Notes: a model not told the origin generated them from the sequence alone. A stretch of 64,000 bases of DNA from Saccharopolyspora galaxeae (GCF_016526145.1 NZ_JADDUE010000010.1:186001-250000), one strand, 5' to 3'. Shown: positions 34,870-43,125, numbered from the stretch's first letter. Made by a program: numbers and translations.

Positions 34870-35126
34870 GGCAGTACCTCCTGTTCCAGAGTTGTCGACG
34901 TGTTTCGCTCTGCGGCGCGATCGATGGAGACGGCCGTAAGAGCTGGACGTGGTAGTCGAAGAGCAGCGGATGCTCGCTCGCCCGACCGTCCGTTGGCGCC
35001 TGGGGAGGAGTCGTCAACGTAGCCACGTCTCGTGGTGCGGCCCAGACGAGGCAGCGTCCGGGACGCGGTCAGTCGCCGGCGCGGAGGCGTGTCACGAGAG
35101 AACGGTGCCATCGGGATATCTCCGCC
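34870..35126. other. Intergenic gap between cas2 and the DUF5343 gene
   Basis: About 257 bases upstream of the DUF5343/helicase unit. It must hold the promoter of that unit or be read through from cas2. On the minus strand a TTGACG box lies near 35022-35017, but no matching -10 element is clear. No repeat-like or spacer-like sequence is present. Confidence 0.35.
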
Positions 35127-35414
35127 TCAAACGACGTGCGGCCCGGACCGCGGCCACGGACGTTGCTGGCCGAGGATGTTGATCGGCACCGTGCTTTCCG
35201 GTCGCCCGAGGTCGACGAACAGCACTCGATCCTGACCGGTATCGATGACCTGCTGCAGCTCTACCCGCAAATCTGCTAGGTCCGCTTTGGACAGTTCGCA
35301 GCAGAACACCGAGAACTGGATTCGATCGCCATACCGCTCCACGATCTTCGCGACGCGCGGTAGCCGGTGTTCGTCGCGGATGTCGTAGGCCACCAGGTAA
35401 CGATGCCGTGGCAT
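35127..35414 (-). CDS. cas2: Cas2
   Basis: A 95-residue Cas2 with the ferredoxin-like opening HRYLVAYDIRDEHRLPRVAK and FSVFCCELSKADLADLR. The aspartate after the first strand (YDIRD) is the conserved metal-binding residue. A central strand VLFVDLG follows. It forms a dimer that bridges two Cas1 dimers during spacer capture. It starts six bases after the stop of the Cas4-Cas1 fusion, in the same direction, completing a two-gene adaptation operon. Confidence 0.95.
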   Translation of the reverse strand: MPRHRYLVAYDIRDEHRLPRVAKIVERYGDRIQFSVFCCELSKADLADLRVELQQVIDTGQDRVLFVDLGRPESTVPINILGQQRPWPRSGPHVV

Positions 35415-35420
35415 TCGGAA

Positions 35421-37067
35421 TCACCGGCTGGTGAAGGGTGTGTACTGCGGAATCTCGCCGAGCAGGTACGCGGCGAACAAGCGTGCCTGCACCTCCAGCG
35501 CTCGCCGATAGGTGATCCGGTAGCCGAAGATCGGATGCCGCACCTGCGTGGCGAGCCGTCGCTCGTAAGCACCGATGACCTTGCGTCGTCCCGGTTTGGT
35601 CAGTGCCACGGCGGTCGGCGTCACCTCGAAAACCGTCGCATCGGCCTGCCGGTTGTTGATCAAAGTTAGCGCGGTCGAATCCCCGATCAATGGCCGGAAT
35701 TCTTCAGCCAGGTCGAGTGCCAGGGCAGGACGCCCATAACGGGGCCGGTGGTAGAGACCGAAATACGGGTCGAGCCCGAGGGCGTAACAAGCCACGGTCA
35801 AGTCTTTGATCAGCAGGGTGTACAAGTACGACAGCAGGCAGCTCACCGGGTCGCGGGGCGGCCGCCGAGTACGGCCCGTCTGATCGAATGACGGGCCAGG
35901 CAGGCGGTGATCACAACGGAATGCGGTGGGGAGCGCCCCGAAATAGGTCTGCCCGGCGGCGCCCTCGATGCCGAGCAGCGTGTCGATGCCGTCCGCCTTG
36001 CCTGCTTGACGAACCGCCTCGCCCAGCCGCGCCCGAGCATTCTCCGCAGGCGGGGCGTTGCGGCGCAGCATGGTTCGGCAGTTGCGGATCTTGCCCAGCA
36101 CAACGTTTCGTGCGCACGACAAAGCCTGGTCCGGCGAGGCCGTGTACTGGCGCCGCCGAACCTCCACATGCTTGCCGGCGCCCGGCACGCCGACGGCTTT
36201 CAGCCATCCACCGGTCGAGGTCCACACCACGGGGCTGCTTTGCTCGGCCAGCGCATGGATCGCCTGGGTCGTGACTTGGACCGGTCCGGACGCCACCAGA
36301 TGGAGCACATCGCGCAGGCGCATCGACAACAGCTCGGTACTGTCATGGGTCACCACGAGGTGACCATTACGGATCCCGACAGAGCTTCCCGGTTCGGTGG
36401 CATACAGCGGAAAACGGTCCGGATCGCGCGCCAGTAGACGTCGTGGCGCAGTATTGTCGCGCGCGGAGAGTTCGTTGATCTCGTCCGGCATGCAGACCTG
36501 CAGCAGTGCGCAGCGCGGGCAGCGGTCGCTGTGTCGCAGCGGTGGCGGCGGTTCGGATTGATCGGCAACTGTCTGCGCGGCTCGCAAAGCAGCTCGGAGC
36601 TCATGTTCGGCCGCAGAAGTCCATTGCACCCGTTTACGACGACGCGCCCGGTCGTACCAGATCCAGCCGTGATCGCAGTTGTATCCATGCCGGCGTAGCA
36701 ACGAAATCTGCAGCAGAACCTGGGTCCGGTCGGTCGCCCACGGGTTGCCGTCAGGGGCCGGTGCGCCCAGCCGGAACTCCACCGGGCAGGTCTCGGATGC
36801 GCCGTGCTCCACGACATCGCACACGGCGGTCACCCCGAGATCTGCCGACGAGAGCCGAACCGAACGGGCGCGCCAATCTGTCGATCGAATGGTGTCCGCG
36901 GTGGGCATGGCCGATCCGGGACGGTCGACGACGCGGTGCACGTGACGGCCGAGGCGGGTGTCGTCGGAATCTTGCCAGTGGCCTTGAACCTGCTCGAGAT
37001 GGAACAGCCTGGGGCAGTACACGAACTTGCTCAACGCGCGAGCTGGAATGAAAGACTCGGGTTCCAT
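35421..37067 (-). CDS. cas4-cas1: Cas4-Cas1 fusion protein
   Basis: A 548-residue fusion. Residues 1-200 are a Cas4: FVYCPRLFHLEQVQG with Cys18, VCDVVE, PVEFRLG, and the second part of the iron-sulfur cluster CPRCALLQVC (183, 186, 192). Here the usual E-x-K nuclease lysine is arginine (VEFR, 97-99). From about 215 Cas1 follows with Glu368 (GIEGAAGQTYFGAL), His440 (LYHRPRYGR) and Asp452 (LDLAEEFRP) as the active-site triad. Such fusions are typical of type I-G and a few III loci. Cas4 trims and orients prespacers and Cas1 integrates them. The ATG at 37067 has GGGGAAAG upstream; the frame is open 14 codons further. Confidence 0.93.
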   Translation of the reverse strand: MEPESFIPARALSKFVYCPRLFHLEQVQGHWQDSDDTRLGRHVHRVVDRPGSAMPTADTIRSTDWRARSVRLSSADLGVTAVCDVVEHGASETCPVEFRLGAPAPDGNPWATDRTQVLLQISLLRRHGYNCDHGWIWYDRARRRKRVQWTSAAEHELRAALRAAQTVADQSEPPPPLRHSDRCPRCALLQVCMPDEINELSARDNTAPRRLLARDPDRFPLYATEPGSSVGIRNGHLVVTHDSTELLSMRLRDVLHLVASGPVQVTTQAIHALAEQSSPVVWTSTGGWLKAVGVPGAGKHVEVRRRQYTASPDQALSCARNVVLGKIRNCRTMLRRNAPPAENARARLGEAVRQAGKADGIDTLLGIEGAAGQTYFGALPTAFRCDHRLPGPSFDQTGRTRRPPRDPVSCLLSYLYTLLIKDLTVACYALGLDPYFGLYHRPRYGRPALALDLAEEFRPLIGDSTALTLINNRQADATVFEVTPTAVALTKPGRRKVIGAYERRLATQVRHPIFGYRITYRRALEVQARLFAAYLLGEIPQYTPFTSR

Positions 37068-37393
37068 GGTGCTTTCCCCGACGTGATTGCTCTTGTGCCC
37101 TCCCAGCATCGCGCGGACGGCATGCCCCTGGGGTTCGCACTTTCGGGTGGATCGGACCGCTGCGCTTGCGTGACGCGGATTCCTGCGTCTTGCGTGGCGG
37201 GTGAGCTGGAAGTGGTCCCGCGAGCGGTCCGGTTCCGATGTCCGCAGGCGTAACCGCTCGCATAAAGTCTGTGCAGGTCAACCGGTCAGCGGGATAAGCT
37301 AAGATCGACACGGTCGGCTGGAGCGATCTCCATCGGCCGCCGCTCGCGATGATCTTTGAAAACCCAGGTCAGAGGCCTCGTCTTCGGGATGCC
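37068..37393 (+). promoter_or_regulatory. CRISPR leader of array 3 and cas4-1 upstream region
   Basis: The 326 bases between cas4-cas1 and array 3 serve both directions. Reading right, the 42-base inverted repeat (arms GCGAGCGGT / ACCGCTCGC) is at 37220-37261 and the 24-base box (ending GATGATCTTTGAAAAC) at 37340-37363. They lie 132 and 30 bases from the first repeat, as in leaders 1 and 2. AAGCTAAGATCGACA holds a possible -10 TAAGAT shared with leader 2. Confidence 0.8.
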
Positions 37394-37795
37394 CTGTCAC
37401 CGGCTCCTCGAGCCGGTCCCCATTGCGGCCGCGATCGCTCCAACAACCTCGGCATCGTCGCGATCCTGTCACCGGCTCCTCGAGCCGGTCCCCATTGCGG
37501 CCAGCCGCGCTCGCAGGTGTGCCGGACCGCGGCCGCGGCTGTCACCGGCTCCTCGAGCCGGTCCCCATTGCGGCACTGCGGCGCGGGACACCGTCTGCTC
37601 AGCGCCGTCGACTGTCACCGGCTCCTCGAGCCGGTCCCCATTGCGGCGGGCGCGGGTCGTCGCCGGGGTTGAGCTGGTCTCGGTAGCGGCTGTCACCGGC
37701 TCCTCGATCCGGTCCCCATTGCGGCTGCACGATGTTGACCACACCGACCAGCCCGGCCACTGTCACCGGCTCCTCGAGTCGGTCCTCATTTCGGC
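37394..37795 (+). CRISPR. CRISPR array 3 (6 repeats, variant hairpin)
   Basis: Six 36-base repeats at 37394, 37466, 37539, 37612, 37690 and 37760 with spacers of 34-42 bases. The repeat is CTGTCACCGGCTCCTCG to GGTCCCCATTGCGGC, so the hairpin loop is CTC instead of TTC and the tag side carries CCCC. Repeats 5 and 6 are altered (GATCC, GAGTC, TTTCGGC), marking the old end at the right. The leader is at the left and transcription is rightward, away from cas4-cas1. Confidence 0.97.
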
Positions 37796-37863
37796 ACGGC
37801 GACACTGGCCACGAACAGCACGGTGGACAGCGGCCGGCCGGTTCTCCGGGCGGGTGGCTGTTC

Positions 37864-37893
37864 GTATCCGACGATGTCTCCATCGTCGGATAC
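37864..37893. terminator. Perfect 13-bp hairpin between array 3 and the DeoR gene
   Basis: GTATCCGACGATG (37864-37876), loop TCTC, then its exact complement to 37893. It sits 68 bases after the last repeat and 33 bases before the end of the convergent DeoR gene. There is no T tract, which is common in actinobacteria. A bidirectional terminator is the simplest reading. Confidence 0.65.
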
Positions 37894-37925
37894 CGGGCGG
37901 TGGAAAGCTGTTGCGCGGCAAGCGT

Positions 37926-38714
37926 TCAAGCGCGTGCGGGCACCGTGGTCCGCACCTCAACCCCGCACTTCTCCGCCGCCCGAAGTTCCTTGCGCGACAC
38001 CGCGTCATCGGTGATCAGGGTCTGATATCCGCTCAGATCCCCATGCGCGTACGTAGCCGTGCGGCCGAACTTGCCGCCGTCGACGGCCAGGATCGAGCGG
38101 CCGGCGGCGGCCACGAAGCCTTCCTTGTTCTCCGCGTACTCCCGCACCGGGTGGGACAACCCGCCATTGTGGACACACGTGGCGGTCAGGAATGCGACGT
38201 CCACGCGGAAGCGGTCGAGCTGGCGCAGTACCTCGGGTCCCGCGCAGGACTCGAATTCCGGGTGGACGCGGTCGCCGAGCAGCGTGACGGTCGCGGACTC
38301 GGACAGCAGGTAGCTCACCCGCAGCGAGTTCGTGACGACCTGCAGCTGCTCCACTTCGGACAGTGCCCGGACGAACGGGAAAAGCGTGCTGCCGCAGTCG
38401 ATGAGCACGGTGTCGCCGGGTGCGACGAGGTCGAGCAGCGGCTCGGCGATGGCCGCCTTGAACTCCGCGTTGACGTGTTCGCGCAGGCGCAGCGAACTCT
38501 CCCGCTGCACGGTGCTGAACGCCGCCGCCACCCCGCGCCGCTTCTGCAGCAGGTTGCGGGACTGGAGGTCGTCGAGGTCGCGGTGCGCCGTCATCACGCT
38601 GACCCCGAGGCGGTGCGCGAGTTGGTCGATGCGGACCTCCCCGGCGCCGGTGACCAGGCGCAACGCCTCCTGTCGACGCTGCTCGACCTCGGCGGCCGAC
38701 TTCCGGACCGGCAT
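37926..38714 (-). CDS. DeoR/GlpR family transcriptional regulator
   Basis: A 262-residue DeoR protein. The helix-turn-helix is VRIDQLAHRLGVSVMTAHRDLDDLQ. The phosphosugar-sensing domain has LIDCGSTLFPFVRAL, VVTNSLRVSYLL, VDVAFLTATCVHNGGLSHP, and ENKEGFVAAAGRSILAVDGGKFG. The ATG at 38714 has GGGAGGT four bases upstream. It is divergent from a polyol-type MFS permease with about 190 bases between them. The dyad CACAATTTGTG at 38751-38761 lies in its promoter and is a candidate operator. Likely effector: a sugar phosphate. Confidence 0.88.
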   Translation of the reverse strand: MPVRKSAAEVEQRRQEALRLVTGAGEVRIDQLAHRLGVSVMTAHRDLDDLQSRNLLQKRRGVAAAFSTVQRESSLRLREHVNAEFKAAIAEPLLDLVAPGDTVLIDCGSTLFPFVRALSEVEQLQVVTNSLRVSYLLSESATVTLLGDRVHPEFESCAGPEVLRQLDRFRVDVAFLTATCVHNGGLSHPVREYAENKEGFVAAAGRSILAVDGGKFGRTATYAHGDLSGYQTLITDDAVSRKELRAAEKCGVEVRTTVPARA

Positions 38715-38750
38715 CGCGACCTCCCGACTGTGGAAACCACCAGAGTATCC

Positions 38751-38761
38751 CACAATTTGTG
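38751..38761. promoter_or_regulatory. Candidate DeoR operator
   Basis: CACAATTTGTG is a perfect five-base inverted repeat around one base, 37 bases upstream of the DeoR start and in the divergent region shared with the permease. It is more AT-rich than its surroundings. Confidence 0.35.
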
Positions 38762-38907
38762 TGAAGATCTTGCTCAGATCTCGGGTCTTGTTGCAGGTTG
38801 TCCGTCACGAACCGGCCGCCGCCGGCGCGGGAACTCGCCGTCGCCGTGGTGACCAGCGGAAACCTGCTACGACCCGGGCGCCGCTGCCCGTCAGGAGGTC
38901 CACGAAC

Positions 38908-40212
38908 GTGGTGTCAACCGGCCACGAGCCGCCCGCGAACTTCTTCGACCGGATAGGCATCCCGCGCACCCTGCTGTGGGGCTACGTCGGGATGTTGCTG
39001 TTCATGATCGGTGACGGGGTGGAGACCAGCTACCTCTCCACCTACTTCAAAACCGAGTTCGGCTTCACCGAAGCCAGCGTGGGCGTCATCTTCACCACCT
39101 ACGGCATCGCCGCCGCCGTGGGCGCGTTCCTGTCCGGCGGGCTCTCCGACCGGTGGGGGCCGCGCAAGGTCATGATGGCCGGCACCGCGATCTGGGCCGT
39201 CTGCCACGCGGTGCTGCTGGCGGTGGCCGTGCCGACCGGGAGCTACGCGCTGATCCTGATCACCTACGGGATCCGCGGCCTCGGCTACCCGCTGTTCGCC
39301 TACGGCTTCCTGGTGTGGGTCATGGCGGGAGCGCCGAAGCAGCAGATCAGCAAGGCGCTCGGCTGGTACTGGTTCTCGTTCACCATGGGATATCCGGTGC
39401 TGGGTTCCGGCGCGGTCTCGGTGCTGAAGCCGACCATCGGCTACTACCCGACGCTGTGGGTGTCGCTGCTGCTGATCCTGGTGGGCTCGGCGATCGTGTT
39501 CACGATGCTCAAGGAGCGTTCCGGCTACGGAGGACTCAGCCAAGGCGCCGAACGCGCGAGCGTCGTGCAGACCCTCGTCGGCTGCGTCACGATCATGTTC
39601 GAGAAGCCGAAGGTCGGCATGGGCGCGCTGATGCGCCTGATCAACACCACTTCGCAGTTCGGCGTGTGGGTGTTCGTGCCGCTGTACCTGATCCAGGAAG
39701 TCGGGTTCGGCTCCGAGGAGTGGTCCACGCTCCTGATGATCATGATGGGCTCGAACCTGGTCGGCGTGGTCGTGCTCGGCGCGGTCGGCGACCGGTGGAG
39801 CGGGAGCCAGACCATCGTCTGGTTCGGCGGTGTGCTCGCCGCGGTCGCCTGCCTCGGGCTGTACTACGTGCCGGCCACGTTCGGCCACAACTACGCGCTG
39901 GTCGCGGTCGCGTGCGCGATCTTCGGGGTCGGCATGGCCGGGTACGTCCCGCTGCCGCCGCTGATGACCATGCACGCGCCGAACCGCACCGGACAGGTCA
40001 TGTCCACCTACACGCTCGGCGCGGGCGCCAGCCAGGCGCTCGGGCCGGCCATCGGCACGGCGTTCATCGGCATCCTCGGCATCCAGGGCGTGCTGTGGAT
40101 CTACGCGGTGCTGCACCTGATCAGCGCCGGACTGGCGCTGGTCATCCGCACTTCCAGCGCCACTGAAGAGGAAATCGCCGCGGCGCCCAAGGACGCGGTC
40201 CCGGCGCACTGA
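38908..40212 (+). CDS. MFS permease of the RbtT/DalT/CsbX (polyol) type
   Basis: A 434-residue, 12-helix MFS carrier. MIGDGVETSYLSTYF in the first helices, GGLSDRWGPRKVMMAG as loop 2-3 motif, and RGLGYPLFAYGFLVWV are typical of the ribitol/arabinitol permease (RbtT/DalT) and CsbX group. Substrate is probably a pentitol or related polyol, taken up with protons. AGGAGG lies at 38893-38898; GTG codons at 38908 and 38911 are both possible starts, and the first is used. It is divergent from the DeoR gene. No polyol dehydrogenase is adjacent, so the catabolic enzymes must be elsewhere. Confidence 0.85.
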   Translation: MVSTGHEPPANFFDRIGIPRTLLWGYVGMLLFMIGDGVETSYLSTYFKTEFGFTEASVGVIFTTYGIAAAVGAFLSGGLSDRWGPRKVMMAGTAIWAVCHAVLLAVAVPTGSYALILITYGIRGLGYPLFAYGFLVWVMAGAPKQQISKALGWYWFSFTMGYPVLGSGAVSVLKPTIGYYPTLWVSLLLILVGSAIVFTMLKERSGYGGLSQGAERASVVQTLVGCVTIMFEKPKVGMGALMRLINTTSQFGVWVFVPLYLIQEVGFGSEEWSTLLMIMMGSNLVGVVVLGAVGDRWSGSQTIVWFGGVLAAVACLGLYYVPATFGHNYALVAVACAIFGVGMAGYVPLPPLMTMHAPNRTGQVMSTYTLGAGASQALGPAIGTAFIGILGIQGVLWIYAVLHLISAGLALVIRTSSATEEEIAAAPKDAVPAH

Positions 40213-40245
40213 CGCCCGCGGGGGCCTGCCGCGCGCAGACCCCCG

Positions 40246-40710
40246 TCAAGCCTTCTTCGCGGACACGCGCATCGAGATGTCGGCGGTGACGACGGCGTCG
40301 CCCGCGGCGTCCAGAATCCGCACCGGCACGACCCACTCCGCGGGCTCGTCGGAGAGTTCCGGGAGCTCCAGCTCGGCGACGCCGCGCAGGTCCGTTTTCG
40401 CTTTCGCGAGGTAGCGGACGGTCATTCCCGTGGGAATCCAGCGGTGCGAGCCGGGCAGGCTCGCCTCCATCAGCATCCCGGCCGCGACCTCGGCGAGATT
40501 GCACGCGGCGATCGCGTGGAACGTTCCGAGGTGGTTGTGCACCCGGCGGCGGTTGGTCGCGCGCACCTCGCAACGGCCCGGACGCATCTCGGTGATGTGC
40601 GGGCGGATCGTGCGGAAGTACGGCGCCCGCAGGCACACCGCCCAGGAGAACAACCGGGTTCCCAGCGGCTTCGGCTCCAGCTTCCGCCACATCTGCATGG
40701 TCGAGGACAT
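40246..40710 (-). CDS. DUF4442 hot-dog fold thioesterase-like protein
   Basis: A 154-residue single hot-dog protein. WRKLEPKPLGTRLFSWAVCL, APYFRTIRPHITEMRPGRCE, NHLGTFHAIAACNLAEVAAGMLME and TVRYLAKAKTDLRG are the conserved strips of DUF4442, a relative of PaaI-type thioesterases. NHLGTFHA carries the Asn/His pair usually found near the active site. It would hydrolyse an acyl-CoA or acyl carrier ester. The ATG at 40710 has GGAG six bases upstream; the open frame extends 17 codons further without a site. Confidence 0.8.
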   Translation of the reverse strand: MSSTMQMWRKLEPKPLGTRLFSWAVCLRAPYFRTIRPHITEMRPGRCEVRATNRRRVHNHLGTFHAIAACNLAEVAAGMLMEASLPGSHRWIPTGMTVRYLAKAKTDLRGVAELELPELSDEPAEWVVPVRILDAAGDAVVTADISMRVSAKKA

Positions 40711-40732
40711 CACGGACTCCTTGGGACACCGG

Positions 40733-40761
40733 TCATTACCGGCGGGTAACTTATTCTGCAA
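40733..40761 (-). promoter_or_regulatory. Promoter of the DUF4442 gene with TTACC-GGTAA dyad
   Basis: On the minus strand TTGCAG (40761-40756), a 17-base spacer and TAATGA (40738-40733) form a good sigma-70-like promoter ending 22 bases before the ATG. The dyad TTACC-GGCG-GGTAA (40736-40749, plus strand) covers its -10 side, in the form used by many TetR-family repressors of lipid genes. Confidence 0.5.
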
Positions 40762-40854
40762 GGTGGCCGCCGGTCAACCGGTCGCCGTCCGGAGCGGGCC
40801 GATCGCTCTGGGCGGGCGCGAGCAACGTCACCATGTCCGTTCGGTGGTATGTCC

Positions 40855-41020
40855 GGTTAGGGTGCTCGGCGAGCCAGTCGTGCCCACGTGGCCAGGGAAT
40901 CCGGTCGGAAGCCGGAACTGACGCGCAGCGGTGGGGGTGATGGGCGGGGCGATGCCACTGGATCCGTTCCGGGAAGGCGGCCCCGTCCGGTGCGAACCCG
41001 AGTCCGAAGACCTGCTGGCT
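40855..41020 (+). promoter_or_regulatory. Cobalamin riboswitch
   Basis: The conserved core is easy to follow: GCCAGGGAATCCGGTCGGAA, then CCGGAACTGACGCGCAGCGG (the B12-box-like strand), GCCACTGG, CCGGGAAGGC, and the closing CGAGTCCGAAGACCTGCTGG, close to the canonical GAGNCNGNANACCTGCC. It ends about 75 bases before the start of the substrate-binding protein gene. Cobalamin binding should switch off the transporter genes, probably by hiding the ribosome site. Confidence 0.85.
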
Positions 41021-41095
41021 CCCCGGGCCGCAGGCGGTGCCGGGTCGTGGCCGACCGGGCTTCGCGCATGGGCCCGGGGTGAGGATCGCAAAGCA

Positions 41096-42106
41096 GTGTT
41101 CGCTGTTCGCGCCCGCGCGTTGCGCGCCGGGCTGGTGGTGCTGGCCGCCGTTGTGCTCGCTTCCTGTTCCGCACCCGCTCCGAAAGAGGACGCCGGAGGC
41201 GGGAAAACGCTGCGCAACTGCGGAACCGACGTCACTGTGGACGGTCCGCCGCAGCGCGCGGTGAGCCTGAACCAGTCCACCACCGAGATCATGCTCTCGC
41301 TCGGGCTGGCCGATCGGATGGTGGGCACGGCGACCTGGACCGATCCGGTGGATCCGGCGTTGGCGCAGGCCAACGCGACGGTGCCGCGGCTCGCCGAGAA
41401 CAATCCGTCGTACGAGGCGGTGCTGGGCACCGAGCCGGACATCGTGCTCGGGGCCTATCAAGCCGTGTTCACCGACGAAGGCGTCGCCGATCGCGAGCGG
41501 TTCGGCGAACTCGGCGTGCCCACATATCTGTCGCCGAGCAACTGCTTCCCGGAGGCCGCGCCGCTGGCCGAACCGGTCGAGCTCGACGACATCTACCGGG
41601 AAGTGCAGGAGATCGCCGACATCTTCGGCGTTCCGGAACGCGGGCGCGCGCTCACCGCGCAGCTGCGCGAACGGGTGGCCGCCGCGCGGCAGCGGGTCGA
41701 CCGGTTGGAGTCCACCAAGGACACATCGGTGCTGTTCTGGTTCGCCCGCACGGAATCGCCCTACGTGGCGGGATCCACCGGTGCACCGGCGATCATGGCC
41801 AGGGAGCTGGGCGTGCGCAACGCCTACGACGACGCGCGGTCGATGTGGCCGCAAGTGTCCTGGGAGGACATCCTCGCCCGCGATCCCGACCTGCTCGTGC
41901 TCGGCGACCTGACTCGCGACGGAGAAGGCGACGGCCTTGCCGCGAAACGGGATTTCCTGCGCGCCGACCCGGCGGTGTCCCGGCTGGCCGCGGTGCGCGA
42001 CGAGCGGTCGATGGGCATGACCGGCACCGAGCTCAACGTCAGCATCCGCACTGTGCAAGGGATCGAGCGGCTCGCGGACAAACTCGTCGAACTGGACCGG
42101 CGTTGA
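41096..42106 (+). CDS. btuF: Cobalamin ABC transporter, substrate-binding lipoprotein BtuF
   Basis: A 336-residue lipoprotein. The signal sequence LRAGLVVLAAVVLASC ends in a lipobox (LASC), after which come a helical-backbone binding protein fold with SLNQSTTEIMLSLGLADRMVG, EPDIVLGAYQ, FGELGVPTYLSPSN and PQVSWEDILARDPDLLVLGD. The fold is shared by siderophore and B12 binders; the upstream cobalamin riboswitch decides for B12. The GTG at 41096 follows GAGGAT; earlier in-frame starts would lie in the riboswitch. Its stop overlaps the permease start (TTGA). It is anchored outside the membrane and delivers B12 to BtuCD. Confidence 0.88.
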   Translation: MFAVRARALRAGLVVLAAVVLASCSAPAPKEDAGGGKTLRNCGTDVTVDGPPQRAVSLNQSTTEIMLSLGLADRMVGTATWTDPVDPALAQANATVPRLAENNPSYEAVLGTEPDIVLGAYQAVFTDEGVADRERFGELGVPTYLSPSNCFPEAAPLAEPVELDDIYREVQEIADIFGVPERGRALTAQLRERVAAARQRVDRLESTKDTSVLFWFARTESPYVAGSTGAPAIMARELGVRNAYDDARSMWPQVSWEDILARDPDLLVLGDLTRDGEGDGLAAKRDFLRADPAVSRLAAVRDERSMGMTGTELNVSIRTVQGIERLADKLVELDRR

Positions 42107-43125
42107 CGGCGAACCGGGCACCGGCGGCGGCCATCGTCCTCGCCGGAGTGCCGATCCTGTTGCTGTCGGCCGCGATCGCGGTGACGCTCGGGCCCGCGCA
42201 GCTCACCGTCGCGGACGTCGCCGGTGTGGTCGGCAGCAAGCTCGGGCTCGCCGAGACCGGCGTTTCCCGCATCGGGCAGGGCATCGTGTGGCAGCTGCGG
42301 TTGCCGCGCGCGGTGCTGGCCGCGATCTGCGGAGCCGGGCTCGGAGTCTGCGGGGCGGTACTGCAGTCGCTGCTGCGCAACCCATTGGCCGACCCGTTCC
42401 TGTTAGGAGTGTCGGCCGGAGCCTCGACCGGGGCGGTCTCGGTGGTCGTGCTCGGTCTCGGGGCCGGGGCGGTCGGTCTCACCGCCGGGGCGTTCGCCGG
42501 GGCGCTGGTCGCGTTCGCGCTGGTGATGTTGCTGGCGTCGGCCGCAGGCGGCGCGGCCGGGCACATGGTGCTGGCCGGAGTCGCCGGGACGCAGCTGTTC
42601 TCCGCGCTGACCTCGTACATCGTGATCACCTCCGCGGACGCCGACCAGACCCGCGGCGTGCTCTTCTGGCTGCTGGGCTCGCTTTCCGGTGCGCGCTGGG
42701 ATGATGTGCTGCTGGCGGGCGTGGTGTGCGCGGTGTGCCTCGTGCTGTGCTTGGCGAAAGCGGGCTCGCTGGACGCCTTCGCGTTCGGCCAGGACGCCGC
42801 CGCCACTCTCGGAGTCCACGTTGGACGGCTGCGGGCGCTGCTGCTGGTGGTGACCGCGCTGCTGGCCGCGACCTTGGTCGCAGCGGCGGGAGCGATCGGC
42901 TTCGTCGGGCTGGTGCTGCCGCAGGCGGCCCGGCTGCTGGTCGGACCGCGGCACCGCGCGCTGCTGCCGGTGACCGCGGTGCTCGGCGCGATCCTGCTGG
43001 TGTGGGTGGACGTGCTGGCCACCACGATCGCCGCGCCGCAGGAGGTTCCGGTCGGCGTGGTCACCGCATTGGTCGGGGTGCCTGCCTTCGCGGTCCTGCT
43101 GGTCCGGCGGGGGAGGGTGTCGTGA
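42103..43125 (+). CDS. btuC: Cobalamin ABC transporter permease BtuC
   Basis: A 340-residue FecCD-type permease with about ten membrane helices. It shows VWQLRLPRAVLAAICGAGLG, GAVLQSLLRNPLADPFLLG (the family signature), FWLLGSLSGARWDD, and the coupling region SAAGAIGFVGLVLPQAARLLVG with the late GVVTALVGVPAFAVLL. The TTG start overlaps the btuF stop by three bases, and its own stop overlaps the btuD GTG. The order F-C-D with overlaps marks one transcription unit under the riboswitch. Confidence 0.9.
   Translation: MTANRAPAAAIVLAGVPILLLSAAIAVTLGPAQLTVADVAGVVGSKLGLAETGVSRIGQGIVWQLRLPRAVLAAICGAGLGVCGAVLQSLLRNPLADPFLLGVSAGASTGAVSVVVLGLGAGAVGLTAGAFAGALVAFALVMLLASAAGGAAGHMVLAGVAGTQLFSALTSYIVITSADADQTRGVLFWLLGSLSGARWDDVLLAGVVCAVCLVLCLAKAGSLDAFAFGQDAAATLGVHVGRLRALLLVVTALLAATLVAAAGAIGFVGLVLPQAARLLVGPRHRALLPVTAVLGAILLVWVDVLATTIAAPQEVPVGVVTALVGVPAFAVLLVRRGRVS

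Noticed and set aside
40931-41095. Upstream in-frame ATG codons for the B12-binding protein
   Set aside because: They lie within the cobalamin riboswitch and would place 55 extra residues before a normal lipoprotein signal sequence.
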